Shown: positions 1 to 7,918, counted from the first letter of the stretch. The stretch is 12,077 bases of DNA from an uncultured Acidimicrobiia bacterium (GCA_913031525.1 CAJWGC010000018.1:1-12077); one strand, 5' to 3'. Program-made: numbers and translations. Notes: a model not told the origin generated them from the sequence alone.

Positions 1-2
1 GG

Positions 3-485
3 CTGGCCCACTCGACACCTTGGACTCCACCGATGATATGTTCATCGGGATTGATGTATGCAACCAACTTTCGGTCGACAACCCTCAACTCGGAATGGGC
101 ATTTGAGATGGGGGTGGTGTTTCAAATGACTGATGACGTTCTCGATCTCGTTGCCGACAAAGACTTCCTCGGCAAACCGTCCGGATCCGATATAAGAGAA
201 GGAACATATACGCTTCCCCTTCTGTACGCCGTGGCCGGAAGAGAGGGATCTCGGATTCGTTCGATCTTGGAAGAATCGGATCCCATCGGAAGAACTCAGA
301 TCGACGAAGTAATCGCAATCGTGGCAGCCGGTGGCCATATTGACCGGGTACTCAATGAAGCTGCCCAAAGGTTACGACTTGCCAAGAAAGCAGCGTCTCG
401 TCTGCCTACGGGAACCCTCACCCCGGTCCTCCAGTCACTTGGCCAGTATTTACTCTCACGGGTTGACTCCGCAAGAACGATCTGA
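3..485 (+). CDS. Polyprenyl (isoprenoid) diphosphate synthase, C-terminal part, 5' truncated by window edge
   Basis: This is the C-terminal half of a trans-isoprenyl diphosphate synthase, an enzyme that condenses isopentenyl diphosphate with an allylic diphosphate to make quinone or cell-wall lipid precursors. The second aspartate-rich motif is visible as FQMTDDVLDL, followed by GKPSGSDIREGTYTLPLLYA, which matches the family pattern GKPxGxDxREGxxTLPxL. The helices after it are typical of the family's C-terminal end. The first DDxxD motif and the N-terminal half must lie upstream of the window, because the frame is open to the first bases. The ATG at 33 is therefore not the true start. Chain length cannot be judged from this part. 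The roughly 30 residues before the FQMTDD motif match the family poorly. The gene converges with lysS, with 9 bases between the two stop codons. Confidence 0.85.
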   Translation: MAHSTPWTPPMICSSGLMYATNFRSTTLNSEWAFEMGVVFQMTDDVLDLVADKDFLGKPSGSDIREGTYTLPLLYAVAGREGSRIRSILEESDPIGRTQIDEVIAIVAAGGHIDRVLNEAAQRLRLAKKAASRLPTGTLTPVLQSLGQYLLSRVDSARTI

Positions 486-494
486 TCTTCTCCG

Positions 495-2006
495 TTAAAG
501 CTCGGGCCGCAGGGTGGGAAAGAGCATCACATCGCGGATGTGATGCTGGTTGGTTAGCAACATCACCAGCCGATCGACACCGATGCCAAGCCCTCCAGTT
601 GGCGGAAGTCCATACTCAAGAGCCAGCAGATAGTCCCGATCCACTGGATGTGCCTCATTATCACCGGCCTCGCGAGCTGCAGCCTGAGCCTCGAATTGCG
701 CGCGCTGATCGAACGGATCATTCAGTTCAGAAAACGCATTGGCGTACTCCGAGCCTGCGATGAATAGCTCAAAACGTTCAGTGAGATGCGGCTCAAAGCG
801 ATGGGTTCTAGCGAGCGGAGAGATCTCTCGTGGGTGATCAAGAACGAAGGTTGGCTGCCAAAGATCATCCGCAACAAGCGCTTCAAAGAGAGCGTCAAGG
901 ATCTTTCCGTGACCCCACGACTCATCTACCTCCACATCGTATTGCGCGGCCTGCTCACGGGATCGGCTTATCGGGGCTTCGAAATCGACAGGTGAACCAA
1001 TTGCTTCAGCGACGAGATCAGTCATACGCGCTCGCCGATAGGGCGGCGTCAGGTCAACCCGTCTGTCCCCATATTCGACCACCGTCGAACCTGTTACAGA
1101 CTCAGCAATAGAAGCGATGATCTCCTCTACCATCGTCAGTATGTCGAGATAATCAGCGAAGGCCTCGTAAGACTCAAGCATGGTGAATTCAGGATTATGA
1201 GAGGCGTCGATCCCCTCATTACGGAAGATGCGACCGATCTCAAACACTCGCTCGAAACCACCGACAACAAGCCGTTTGAGATATAGCTCGGTCGCGATCC
1301 GCAAATACATCGGCATGTCAAGAGCGTGGTGATGCGTGACAAAGGGTTTTGCCAGTGCTCCAGTAGCTTCAGGAAGGAGAACAGGAGTTTCTACCTCGAT
1401 ATATCCCCTCTTCTCAAATTGTCGTCGCAACTCCGCGATCACTGCGACCCGGCTCAAGGCAACTGCACGAGATTTATCGTTGACCATAAGATCGACGTAG
1501 CGGTGCCGGCTCCGCTGTTCGATATCCTGGAGACCGTGCCATTTGTCTGGCAACGGCCGTAGGCTGGGCTGGAGCACTACAAAATCCTGAACCCTGATCG
1601 ATAGCTCTCCTCGTTTTGTGGTCACGACTTCACCCGTCGCCCCTACCCAATCCCCCAAGTCAACATTCTCGAATTTCTGGGAAGCTGCATCACCAAGATC
1701 AGAAGCATTCGCCATAAGTTGAATCGTTCCCGTTGCATCACGCAGAGTGGCAAATACAAGTCTGCCGAAAGAACGCCTCAACATCACCCGACCAGCTACT
1801 GTCTCCGTCACGCCCGTCGATGCCTCTGGCTTGAGGCCTTGGTGCGCCGCATGTAAGTCACTAGCCGTAATGCTTCGATCAAACCTATAAGGAAACCCTC
1901 CGGACTCCAGGGCCTGGCGATACCTCTCGAAACGTCCCACAGTAAGAGGATGATCCGCCAGAGACTCTTCCCTCTTCTGATCTCCACTTTTGTCGACCGT
2001 AGTCAT
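495..2006 (-). CDS. lysS: Lysyl-tRNA synthetase, class II
   Basis: LysS charges tRNA-Lys with lysine in the cytoplasm. The 503-residue product is the usual length for bacterial class II enzymes. An N-terminal OB-fold anticodon-binding domain covers about residues 65-150 (VAGRVMLRR, then FATLRDATGTIQL). The class II catalytic core follows: motif 1 near residues 195-215 (RGYIEVETPVLLPEATG), motif 2 at about 254-275 (VFEIGRIFRNEGI then HNPEFTMLE) and motif 3 at about 472-480 (GLGIGVDRL). It ends with the family-typical MLFPTLRP. The ATG start lies in a 4-base ATGA overlap with the coaX stop, and an AGGA sits 7 bases upstream of it. It is the last gene of the minus-strand operon and runs tail to tail into the polyprenyl synthase gene. 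Confidence 0.96.
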   Translation of the reverse strand: MTTVDKSGDQKREESLADHPLTVGRFERYRQALESGGFPYRFDRSITASDLHAAHQGLKPEASTGVTETVAGRVMLRRSFGRLVFATLRDATGTIQLMANASDLGDAASQKFENVDLGDWVGATGEVVTTKRGELSIRVQDFVVLQPSLRPLPDKWHGLQDIEQRSRHRYVDLMVNDKSRAVALSRVAVIAELRRQFEKRGYIEVETPVLLPEATGALAKPFVTHHHALDMPMYLRIATELYLKRLVVGGFERVFEIGRIFRNEGIDASHNPEFTMLESYEAFADYLDILTMVEEIIASIAESVTGSTVVEYGDRRVDLTPPYRRARMTDLVAEAIGSPVDFEAPISRSREQAAQYDVEVDESWGHGKILDALFEALVADDLWQPTFVLDHPREISPLARTHRFEPHLTERFELFIAGSEYANAFSELNDPFDQRAQFEAQAAAREAGDNEAHPVDRDYLLALEYGLPPTGGLGIGVDRLVMLLTNQHHIRDVMLFPTLRPEL

Positions 2007-2776
2007 CGATATTCCTGATTGAGGTCGTGAACAATTCTTAAACCGTCGAGCGTGAGATGCTCGTCAACAATCTCAACGCTTCGACAATGCGGAACGATGG
2101 TAGAGGCAAGACCACCAGTAGCAACGCGCGTTGCTGGGACTCCGATCTCGTCTTCCAGTCGTTCCATAATGCCGTCCACCAAGCCAGCATGACCGTAGAT
2201 AGCGCCAGACTGGATAGCTTCGAGCGTCCCTTTTCCCACTGGACTACGAGGAGGAGCGAACTCCACTCGCCGCAATGCGGCGGTTCCAGAAATGAGAGCA
2301 TTCGTTGATATCACGAGACCAGGAGCGATCGCTCCTCCGAGATAGGCTCCTTCTGGGCTGACAACATCAAAGTTTGTGGAAGTACCGAAATCGACCACCA
2401 AGACAGGAGATCCATAGCGCTCCCGAGCTGCCACCGCGTTGACCACGCGATCTGCACCCACCTCGTGTGGATTGTCGATAAGAATCGGAACTCCTGTCTT
2501 GACTCCGGGTTCGACTACCAAGATCTCGCATCCTCCGATCCAATCCCCGAATCCGCGAAAAGACGTGGTCACAGCCGGCACTACAGAGGCGAGAGCCATG
2601 CTTTTGATATCACTGCGCGAGAAACCCTCCATTTCGAGCAGAGAACGCAACCACAGACGAGCTTCATCCGAAGTTCTGTCGGTGTCGGTTGATAACCGCC
2701 AGTTGGCGACGAGCTCTCGGCCATCGAATAGACCTACCGATGTTTCGGTATTTCCAATATCGACTGCGAGCAGCAT
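2003..2776 (-). CDS. coaX: Type III pantothenate kinase
   Basis: CoaX phosphorylates pantothenate, the first committed step of coenzyme A synthesis. The 257-residue product is full length for type III enzymes. Hallmarks of this ASKHA-fold kinase are DIGNTETSVGLF near the N-terminus (phosphate-binding motif, residues 6-17), DNPHEVGADRVVNAVAA (101-117), VVDFGTSTNFDVV (127-139) and GGAIAPG (147-153). Type III enzymes generally need a monovalent cation such as K+ and are not feedback-inhibited by CoA; that is family knowledge, not seen here. The ATG overlaps the panC stop by one base (TGATG), and its own stop overlaps the lysS start (ATGA). Sitting next to panC puts two consecutive CoA pathway steps side by side. 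Confidence 0.96.
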   Translation of the reverse strand: MLLAVDIGNTETSVGLFDGRELVANWRLSTDTDRTSDEARLWLRSLLEMEGFSRSDIKSMALASVVPAVTTSFRGFGDWIGGCEILVVEPGVKTGVPILIDNPHEVGADRVVNAVAARERYGSPVLVVDFGTSTNFDVVSPEGAYLGGAIAPGLVISTNALISGTAALRRVEFAPPRSPVGKGTLEAIQSGAIYGHAGLVDGIMERLEDEIGVPATRVATGGLASTIVPHCRSVEIVDEHLTLDGLRIVHDLNQEYR

Positions 2777-3720
2777 CAGCTAACTCTACGGTTCTCAAGT
2801 GAACCATCTTGTTGCATCGCGTCGTCGTATAACACACTCTTATGTGAGAGTCGAAGTCCCCGGTCCACGACAACGCTTCTTTCCACTAGTTCAAGATGGA
2901 TATTGTCGATGAGCCTCACACGGCCTATCCGGGCAGCTACCGCTAGAAAGGCCGGGCGGTCCACATGAGATATTCTCACGGCATTGATCTGATCGGCCAA
3001 TGTGGCGTACTCCGGCTCCACTCCCAAAGTATCAGCCATTACGTTCATTGCAGTTCGCTCCAGAATTGGACCGTCGATCTCGCCACTTTCTGCAAGATCT
3101 GCTGCTTCAAACAAACCGCGACTCAACGCCAACGCGCTTTCACGGCATTTCGGATCTAATCGTAGGTTCCGCGACGACAACGCCAGACCGTCCTTTTCGC
3201 GCACAGTGGGGCAACCAACGATTCGAATCGGAAACGCCAAATCGCGGACGAGTCTCCGCACAACAGCTAACTGCTGTGCATCCTTACGGCCAAAGTAGGC
3301 CCTGTCCGGCTGGAGGCCGGCCAAGAGCTTAACGACGACAGTCCCAACCCCTTCGAAGTGGCCAGGGCGAAAGCTACCCTCCATAATTTCCGATATCCCT
3401 TTGAACGAAACACGTGACACATCACCCTCTGGATACATCGTCGAGTCCTCAGGAACGAAAACAAGATCGGCTCCAGCTGAAGCGGCCAATCGGAGATCGC
3501 GCTCAAGATCTCTGGGATATCGTTCGAAATCCTCGATATCACCAAACTGGAGAGCGTTGATGTACAGGCTCATCACAACGTGGCTACATTCACGACGGGC
3601 TTCCTCGATGAGAGAAAGATGGCCATCGTGGAGAGAACCCATCGTCGGTACAAGTCCGATCGGACCAGAAACTTTCGAGGACTCTGATCGCGCTCTTGCA
3701 AAGGTTGCGACGACCTTCAC
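2776..3720 (-). CDS. panC: Pantothenate synthetase (pantoate-beta-alanine ligase)
   Basis: PanC joins pantoate and beta-alanine, using ATP, to make pantothenate, which CoaX from the next gene then phosphorylates. Family motifs are VPTMGSLHDGHLSLI (residues 24-38, with the nucleotide-binding HxGH as HDGH), YINALQFG (53-60), RPGHFEGV (118-125), YFGRKDAQQL (142-151) and LSSRNLRL (181-188). Two features are slightly unusual. The normally conserved VNPxQF motif reads INALQF here, so its proline is lost while Asn and Gln are kept. The protein also runs about 35 residues beyond the usual end (314 residues against about 280 in the family). The start is GTG at 3718-3720, overlapping the preceding small gene's stop as GTGA, with AAAGGG about 9 bases upstream. 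Confidence 0.95.
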   Translation of the reverse strand: MKVVATFARARSESSKVSGPIGLVPTMGSLHDGHLSLIEEARRECSHVVMSLYINALQFGDIEDFERYPRDLERDLRLAASAGADLVFVPEDSTMYPEGDVSRVSFKGISEIMEGSFRPGHFEGVGTVVVKLLAGLQPDRAYFGRKDAQQLAVVRRLVRDLAFPIRIVGCPTVREKDGLALSSRNLRLDPKCRESALALSRGLFEAADLAESGEIDGPILERTAMNVMADTLGVEPEYATLADQINAVRISHVDRPAFLAVAARIGRVRLIDNIHLELVERSVVVDRGLRLSHKSVLYDDAMQQDGSLENRRVS

Positions 3721-3932
3721 AGTATGAGGCCCTTTACGAAATCAGAGGATTCTCGCTGCTGTCTGGGAAGTAATGCGCTAATACCGGGGGCATCTTTATC
3801 TGGGAAGCTTCCCACTCTCTTAGCAAAAAAGGAACGACAAGCTACTCCTGTTGAAATTTCATAGCCCGCGTCTCGAAGCAATAGCGCGAACATCGGCCTG
3901 GCTCGTCTGATACTTACGTGGGTAATGAGCAT
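3717..3932 (-). CDS. Small protein of unknown function (71 aa), coupled to panC
   Basis: I do not recognise this protein. It is 71 residues long, basic in its N-terminal half (HVSIRRARPMFALLLRDAG), with no clear membrane segment or catalytic motif. Gene signals support translation. A GAGAGG Shine-Dalgarno sequence lies 5 bases before the ATG, and the TGA stop overlaps the panC GTG start as GTGA. It fills the otherwise unexplained gap between folK and panC. Its start (MFALLLRDAGYEISTGVA) vaguely resembles the first strand-helix of a Rossmann fold. A DUF2520/NADP-binding gene can sit upstream of panC in other bacteria, so this could be a decayed remnant of one. That is a guess. Homologues in related genomes would settle whether it is a gene. 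Confidence 0.45.
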   Translation of the reverse strand: MLITHVSIRRARPMFALLLRDAGYEISTGVACRSFFAKRVGSFPDKDAPGISALLPRQQRESSDFVKGLIL

Positions 3933-3937
3933 GTGAT

Positions 3938-3943
3938 CCTCTC
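3938..3943 (-). promoter_or_regulatory. Shine-Dalgarno site for the 71-aa gene
   Basis: GAGAGG on the minus strand, with a 5-base spacer to the ATG at 3930-3932. This is the main sequence support that the small open frame before panC is translated. Confidence 0.5.
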
Positions 3944-4002
3944 GGCTTCAGTCCACCAGGGGTACCGGTGCCAGAACGGAGTCTACGACCTCGATGCCCT
4001 GA

Positions 4003-4599
4003 TCAATGTAAAAAGATCCCAAATCCCCACCAAACCAAAACGGAACCGAGACCAACAATGAGGAACACGATAAAAGGTGCCCATCTCGATAAATCCTTAT
4101 AGAGATCTTGCGTGCGCTGGAGTGTCTCTATCCTTTCTACTGACTGATCTTGCACGTTTGGCAGAAACGTTTCAATAAACGTACCGTCAGGCAAAGCTGC
4201 ATCGGGCCATGCCTCAACAAGCGGCTCTAAAGCAAACCGACGAGCCGTCAACTCTGGATGAGGAACGACAAGCTCATCATCTGATATTGAGAGCCGACCG
4301 TAGAGCAAGATATCGAGATCGATAGTACGGGAATCCCAGCGCTCACGCCGCTCCCTCCCTTGATGCCTCTCGATCTCATGCAAAGCACCCATCAGATTTA
4401 AAGGTGAGAGCTCGGTTTCGATTATCGCCACAGCATTCAAGTAAGGCTCTTGTGCTGAATCGCCGATTGGCGCTGTCTCATACCAAGAAGAAAGGCAAGC
4501 TACATTGCCGAGCAAAGACAGCGATTCAATAGCAGCTTCGAGATGAGCAACTCGATCGCCGAGATTAGAGCCTAAGCCGATAGCGGCTCTAGTAAGCAT
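4003..4599 (-). CDS. folK: FolK (hydroxymethyldihydropterin pyrophosphokinase) with C-terminal membrane helix
   Basis: FolK transfers pyrophosphate from ATP to 6-hydroxymethyl-7,8-dihydropterin, giving the substrate of FolP. The catalytic domain is intact: AAIGLGSNLGDR (about residues 5-16 from the ATG), YETAPIG, QEPYLNAV, the signature RWDSRTIDLDILLYG (88-102) and VPHPELTARRFALEPLVE. The core ends near residue 160. What follows is unusual: a linker and then one strong hydrophobic segment, WAPFIVFLIVGLGSVLVWWG and beyond, running to the C-terminus (about 173-197). This would make a tail-anchored membrane protein, whereas FolK is normally a soluble protein of about 160 residues. I chose the ATG at 4597-4599; the TTG one codon earlier is possible. 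The gene starts 5 bases after the stop of the preceding gene. Confidence 0.93.
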   Translation of the reverse strand: MLTRAAIGLGSNLGDRVAHLEAAIESLSLLGNVACLSSWYETAPIGDSAQEPYLNAVAIIETELSPLNLMGALHEIERHQGRERRERWDSRTIDLDILLYGRLSISDDELVVPHPELTARRFALEPLVEAWPDAALPDGTFIETFLPNVQDQSVERIETLQRTQDLYKDLSRWAPFIVFLIVGLGSVLVWWGFGIFLH

Positions 4600-4604
4600 C
4601 AATC

Positions 4605-5078
4605 TCAGTTGGACAAAGGTATTAGCTTGCGACCCTCCGGGCCGATGGCGCGACCAGCAATTTCCTGGATCAACGAGGTGGCAATGATGGCATCTTCCAC
4701 AAGGCCCGAATGCACGAGATATCCGCCAAGGATCCCGAGAACTTGGTCATCAATCAGATCCCGATGGACGAGTAGCGACCGTTTATCCTGATTGAGGGCC
4801 TCGTCAAGAACCTTAAAGAACGAATCAACATCTTTAGGATCAATCTCTTCTGAAAGAGCCTTGTTGTAAAAGCGCAAACCGGCAGATTCATAAGCAGCCT
4901 GATTCTGGTTACTGGCAAGCAACGAGAACACAGCATCGACTCCCTGTTCACTGATCCATAAGATCTCTTCTTCGCGTCGAACACGACGATGCTGAAACCC
5001 ATATCCACCGATACGCTCCGAAACACCGAGCCGTCCAGCGATTATCCATCTGAACCCACGAGGTTTGAGACCAGACAA
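4605..5078 (-). CDS. Small protein resembling a dual-specificity phosphatase fold, catalytic Cys absent
   Basis: A 157-residue soluble protein between folP and folK, the position folB often holds. It does not look like FolB dihydroneopterin aldolase. Its order of elements suggests a tyrosine or dual-specificity phosphatase-like fold: GRLGVSERIGGYGFQHR (15-31), EEILWISEQGVDAVFSLL (37-54), a strand-helix pair, then LLVHRDLIDDQVLGILGGYL (102-121) where the phosphatase loop HCxxGxxR would be. Here that loop reads VHRDLIDDQ, with no cysteine and no loop arginine, so I infer a non-catalytic or very divergent member. The start is TTG at 5076-5078, chosen because a perfect AGGAGG lies 7 bases upstream; an ATG just after that site is in another frame. 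The family assignment is tentative. Confidence 0.6.
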   Translation of the reverse strand: MSGLKPRGFRWIIAGRLGVSERIGGYGFQHRRVRREEEILWISEQGVDAVFSLLASNQNQAAYESAGLRFYNKALSEEIDPKDVDSFFKVLDEALNQDKRSLLVHRDLIDDQVLGILGGYLVHSGLVEDAIIATSLIQEIAGRAIGPEGRKLIPLSN

Positions 5079-5085
5079 GCGTCAT

Positions 5086-5091
5086 CCTCCT
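5086..5091 (-). promoter_or_regulatory. Perfect Shine-Dalgarno AGGAGG deciding a TTG start
   Basis: AGGAGG on the minus strand overlaps the folP stop codon (TAGGAGG) and has a 7-base spacer to TTG at 5076-5078. It fixes the start of the phosphatase-like gene and suggests that translation is coupled to the end of folP. Confidence 0.7.
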
Positions 5092-5974
5092 ACTGCCAGG
5101 ACCGCACGATAGCGTCAGCTGTACGAGCTGATTGAATAGCCCCGGAAACATCGTGGACCCTAACTGCGAAAGCCCCTTGTGCGATAGCTAACGCCACAGC
5201 CGCTCCTGTCGCCGCATCGCGCTCGACGGGAACCGTTGAATACCCAGCTTCGTCGAGGATACGGCCTAGAAAACTCTTGCGAGATGGGCCGACCAAGACT
5301 GGATAGCCATCCGCTCCCGAAATCCGGGAAAGGCCGCGCAGCAGATCAAGATTGTGAAGAAAAGTCTTGCCGAATCCAATTCCAGGATCGAGGCAAATAC
5401 GGTCTCGCTCTACTCCGGCTTCAATAGCTCTGGCAGCACACACTTCCAACATTGTGGCGACGTCTTCAATGACATCTCCATAGGACGGATCGTTCTGCAT
5501 AGTTCGAGGCTTGTCCATCATGTGCATAAGGACGACAGCGGCATCCGTTTCAGCGCAGAGCTTCGCCATCAAAGGATCGGAAAGTGCCGTGACATCGTTG
5601 ATGATCTCTGCACCAGCATCAAGGCAAACTGAAGCTACCTCTGGCTTCGACGTATCGACGGAAACAACGACTCCCTCGCTAACGAGAGCGGTGACCACAG
5701 GCTCGATCCTGGCGAGCTCAATATCGGCATCCACCCCGCTCGATCCAGGACGCGTCGACTCTCCTCCAATGTCAATGATGTCGGCTCCCATTTGATGCAT
5801 ATCAAGACCCCACTGAATAGCAGCTCGGTGATCCATCCTGTCTCCGATGCTGTAAACGCCACCATCGGAGAAGGAATCAGGCGTCACGTTCAAAATGCCC
5901 ATGATGATTGTGTGATCTAGATGCGACAATGTTTTGGATCGGAGACGCCAATCCGTAGTGTGATGTTCGTTCAC
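5090..5974 (-). CDS. folP: Dihydropteroate synthase
   Basis: FolP condenses p-aminobenzoate with the pyrophosphorylated pterin made by FolK to form dihydropteroate; it is the sulfonamide target. The motifs of this TIM-barrel family are all present: MGILNVTPDSFSDGG (residues 25-39 from the chosen start), GADIIDIGGESTRPGS, VSVDTSKPEVA, IINDVTAL, DPGIGFGKT and LVGPSRKSFLG, ending with VRVHDV. An open frame extends upstream to 6097, but that part lies inside ftsH. The GTG at 5972-5974 gives 294 residues, with the family-typical WR(x)R stretch just before MGILNVTP, and starts 5 bases after the ftsH stop. No clear Shine-Dalgarno site precedes it, which fits translational coupling to ftsH. Confidence 0.95.
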   Translation of the reverse strand: MNEHHTTDWRLRSKTLSHLDHTIIMGILNVTPDSFSDGGVYSIGDRMDHRAAIQWGLDMHQMGADIIDIGGESTRPGSSGVDADIELARIEPVVTALVSEGVVVSVDTSKPEVASVCLDAGAEIINDVTALSDPLMAKLCAETDAAVVLMHMMDKPRTMQNDPSYGDVIEDVATMLEVCAARAIEAGVERDRICLDPGIGFGKTFLHNLDLLRGLSRISGADGYPVLVGPSRKSFLGRILDEAGYSTVPVERDAATGAAVALAIAQGAFAVRVHDVSGAIQSARTADAIVRSWQ

Positions 5975-5979
5975 GTAAC

Positions 5980-7914
5980 TCAGGGTTGAGGCGGAATCAG
6001 ATCGTCGGAATTCTGCGAGGCAGCAATCGACCCAACAATTCGAGGCGGAGAATTCGGAACCCGGATTCGCAATGCTCCAGTCTCCGTGTGCTCCCACTTC
6101 GGGACATCCTTGAAGATCTCTGCGATTTCTTGACCATCGAGTGTTTCTCTGTCGATCAGTGCACCAGCGATCTCATCAAGCGCTTGCTTATGGGTTGTGA
6201 GAATCTGACGAGCTTCCTCGTGGGCCTGAGTGATGAGCTTGCGGAGTTCTTCGTCAATAGCTGCCGCGACATCATTCGACACTTCACTACCTCTGGTGTA
6301 GTCGCGTCCGAGAAACACCTCGCTTTCCGGCTTGCCATACATAAGAGGCCCAAGCCGATCGCTCATACCCCATTCCATCACCATTCTTCTCGCCAGATCC
6401 GTAGCCTTCTGGATATCGTTGGCAGCGCCGTTGGTAGGGTCAACAAAAATCAATTCTTCAGCGGTACGGCCACCCAATAACATTGCAAGCTGATCAACCA
6501 GCTCGCTCCGTCGGACATAATTTTTGTCCTCAAGCGGGAGCGCCAAGGTATAGCCGCCGGCTCGACCTCGAGGAATGATCGTGACTTTATGAATAGGGTC
6601 AGCGTTGGGCAAAGCAAAGCCCACGAGAGCATGACCACCTTCGTGGTAAGCCGTGATCCGCTTCTCTTCATCCGACATGATCCTGCTTTTGCGCTCGGGA
6701 CCAGCAATAACCCGCTCAATCGCTTCTTCTAGCTCGTCCATCTCAATGAGATCCTTATCTCGTCTCGCAGCGAGTAGCGCAGCCTCATTGATAAGGTTCG
6801 CGAGGTCGGCTCCTGTAAACCCAGGAGTCTGGCGGGCCAAAACCTTCAAATCGATCTCATCGTCCAGTGGCTTACCCTTGGAATGGACATCAAGAATCGC
6901 CTTGCGACCTCTCAAATCGGGACGATCGACGACTACCTGACGGTCGAATCGCCCTGGCCTCAACAAAGCCGGATCGAGAATATCGGGTCGATTGGTAGCG
7001 GCGATAACAATGACGCCGCTCTTCACATCAAAACCATCGAGTTCCACAAGCAACTGATTGAGGGTCTGCTCTCGCTCGTCATGACCTCCGCCAAGTCCTG
7101 CGCCGCGATGACGCCCAACTGCATCAATCTCATCTATAAAAATGATCGCAGGAGAATTCTGTTTCGCTTGTTCAAAGAGGTCCCGAACCCGGCTTGCCCC
7201 GACGCCCACAAACATCTCAACAAAGTCGGAACCTGAGATCGAAAAAAAAGGTACTTCCGCCTCACCTGCAACAGCCCGGGCTAATAATGTCTTACCTGTT
7301 CCCGGCGGGCCGAATAGCAACACACCTCTGGGGATCTTCGCCCCTAACGCGCGAAACTTGTCTGGACTGGCAAGAAATTCTTTGATCTCTTCTAGCTCCT
7401 CGACAGCCTCCTCAGCTCCAGCGACATCGTCGAAAGTAACTTGAGGCATGTCCTTGGTGACCTGCTTTGCCTTAGCCTTTCCGAATTGCATAACTCGGCT
7501 ACCGCCACCCTGTAGTTGCGTCATAAAAAAGAGGAAAATCCCGAAAATGAGGATGAACGGCAGAAACCCAAGCAACGAATCAAGGAAGGTGGCGTTCTGG
7601 GGATCAATCGTAAAATCATCGATACCAGCATCCAAAATTTTCTGAGTCAGATCGCCCTCGTACTCGTTGGGATACGCTGCTTTGAATCCAGTCTCCCCAT
7701 CGATGGACGCGGATGCGACAAAATCACCACTCAGCCTGTCCGACTTCTGTTGCATCGTGACAGAGGAAACGTCGCCACCTGCTAGGTGATCTTGGAACTC
7801 GTTAAGGGTCAGCTCCGCAGACTCTCCGCTGCTGCCGAAAAACACATTGATCGCCATAAATACAAGAAGAGCAACGATGGAATACGCGACAACGGTGCGA
7901 AATGTACGGCTCAC
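5980..7914 (-). CDS. ftsH: ATP-dependent zinc metalloprotease FtsH
   Basis: FtsH is the hexameric membrane-anchored AAA+ protease that degrades misassembled membrane proteins and selected regulators. The 644-residue product is full length. Helix 1 spans about residues 8-26, the periplasmic domain about 30-108 and helix 2 about 113-131. The AAA module has Walker A GPPGTGKT (202-209), pore loop MFVGVG (234-239), Walker B IIFIDEID (257-264) and the second region of homology (about 306-324). The protease zinc site is HEGGH (424-428), with Asp500 in ANDIQKAT as the likely third ligand. HEGGH instead of the commoner HEAGH is also seen in mycobacterial FtsH, pointing to Actinobacteria. The C-terminus carries a Pro-rich tail. 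The start is GTG at 7912-7914 behind a good Shine-Dalgarno site. Confidence 0.97.
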   Translation of the reverse strand: MSRTFRTVVAYSIVALLVFMAINVFFGSSGESAELTLNEFQDHLAGGDVSSVTMQQKSDRLSGDFVASASIDGETGFKAAYPNEYEGDLTQKILDAGIDDFTIDPQNATFLDSLLGFLPFILIFGIFLFFMTQLQGGGSRVMQFGKAKAKQVTKDMPQVTFDDVAGAEEAVEELEEIKEFLASPDKFRALGAKIPRGVLLFGPPGTGKTLLARAVAGEAEVPFFSISGSDFVEMFVGVGASRVRDLFEQAKQNSPAIIFIDEIDAVGRHRGAGLGGGHDEREQTLNQLLVELDGFDVKSGVIVIAATNRPDILDPALLRPGRFDRQVVVDRPDLRGRKAILDVHSKGKPLDDEIDLKVLARQTPGFTGADLANLINEAALLAARRDKDLIEMDELEEAIERVIAGPERKSRIMSDEEKRITAYHEGGHALVGFALPNADPIHKVTIIPRGRAGGYTLALPLEDKNYVRRSELVDQLAMLLGGRTAEELIFVDPTNGAANDIQKATDLARRMVMEWGMSDRLGPLMYGKPESEVFLGRDYTRGSEVSNDVAAAIDEELRKLITQAHEEARQILTTHKQALDEIAGALIDRETLDGQEIAEIFKDVPKWEHTETGALRIRVPNSPPRIVGSIAASQNSDDLIPPQP

Positions 7915-7918
7915 ACTG

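Noticed and set aside
3951..4002. A possible frameshifted continuation of FolK past its stop (frame reading YIDQGIEVVDSVLAPVPLVD)
   Set aside because: Short, with no homology I can recognise and no slippery site that would force it; kept only as a reason to check the reads here.
5975..6097. An N-terminal extension of FolP starting at 6097
   Set aside because: The extension overlaps the end of ftsH in another frame and does not match the family. The GTG at 5974 gives the expected N-terminus.
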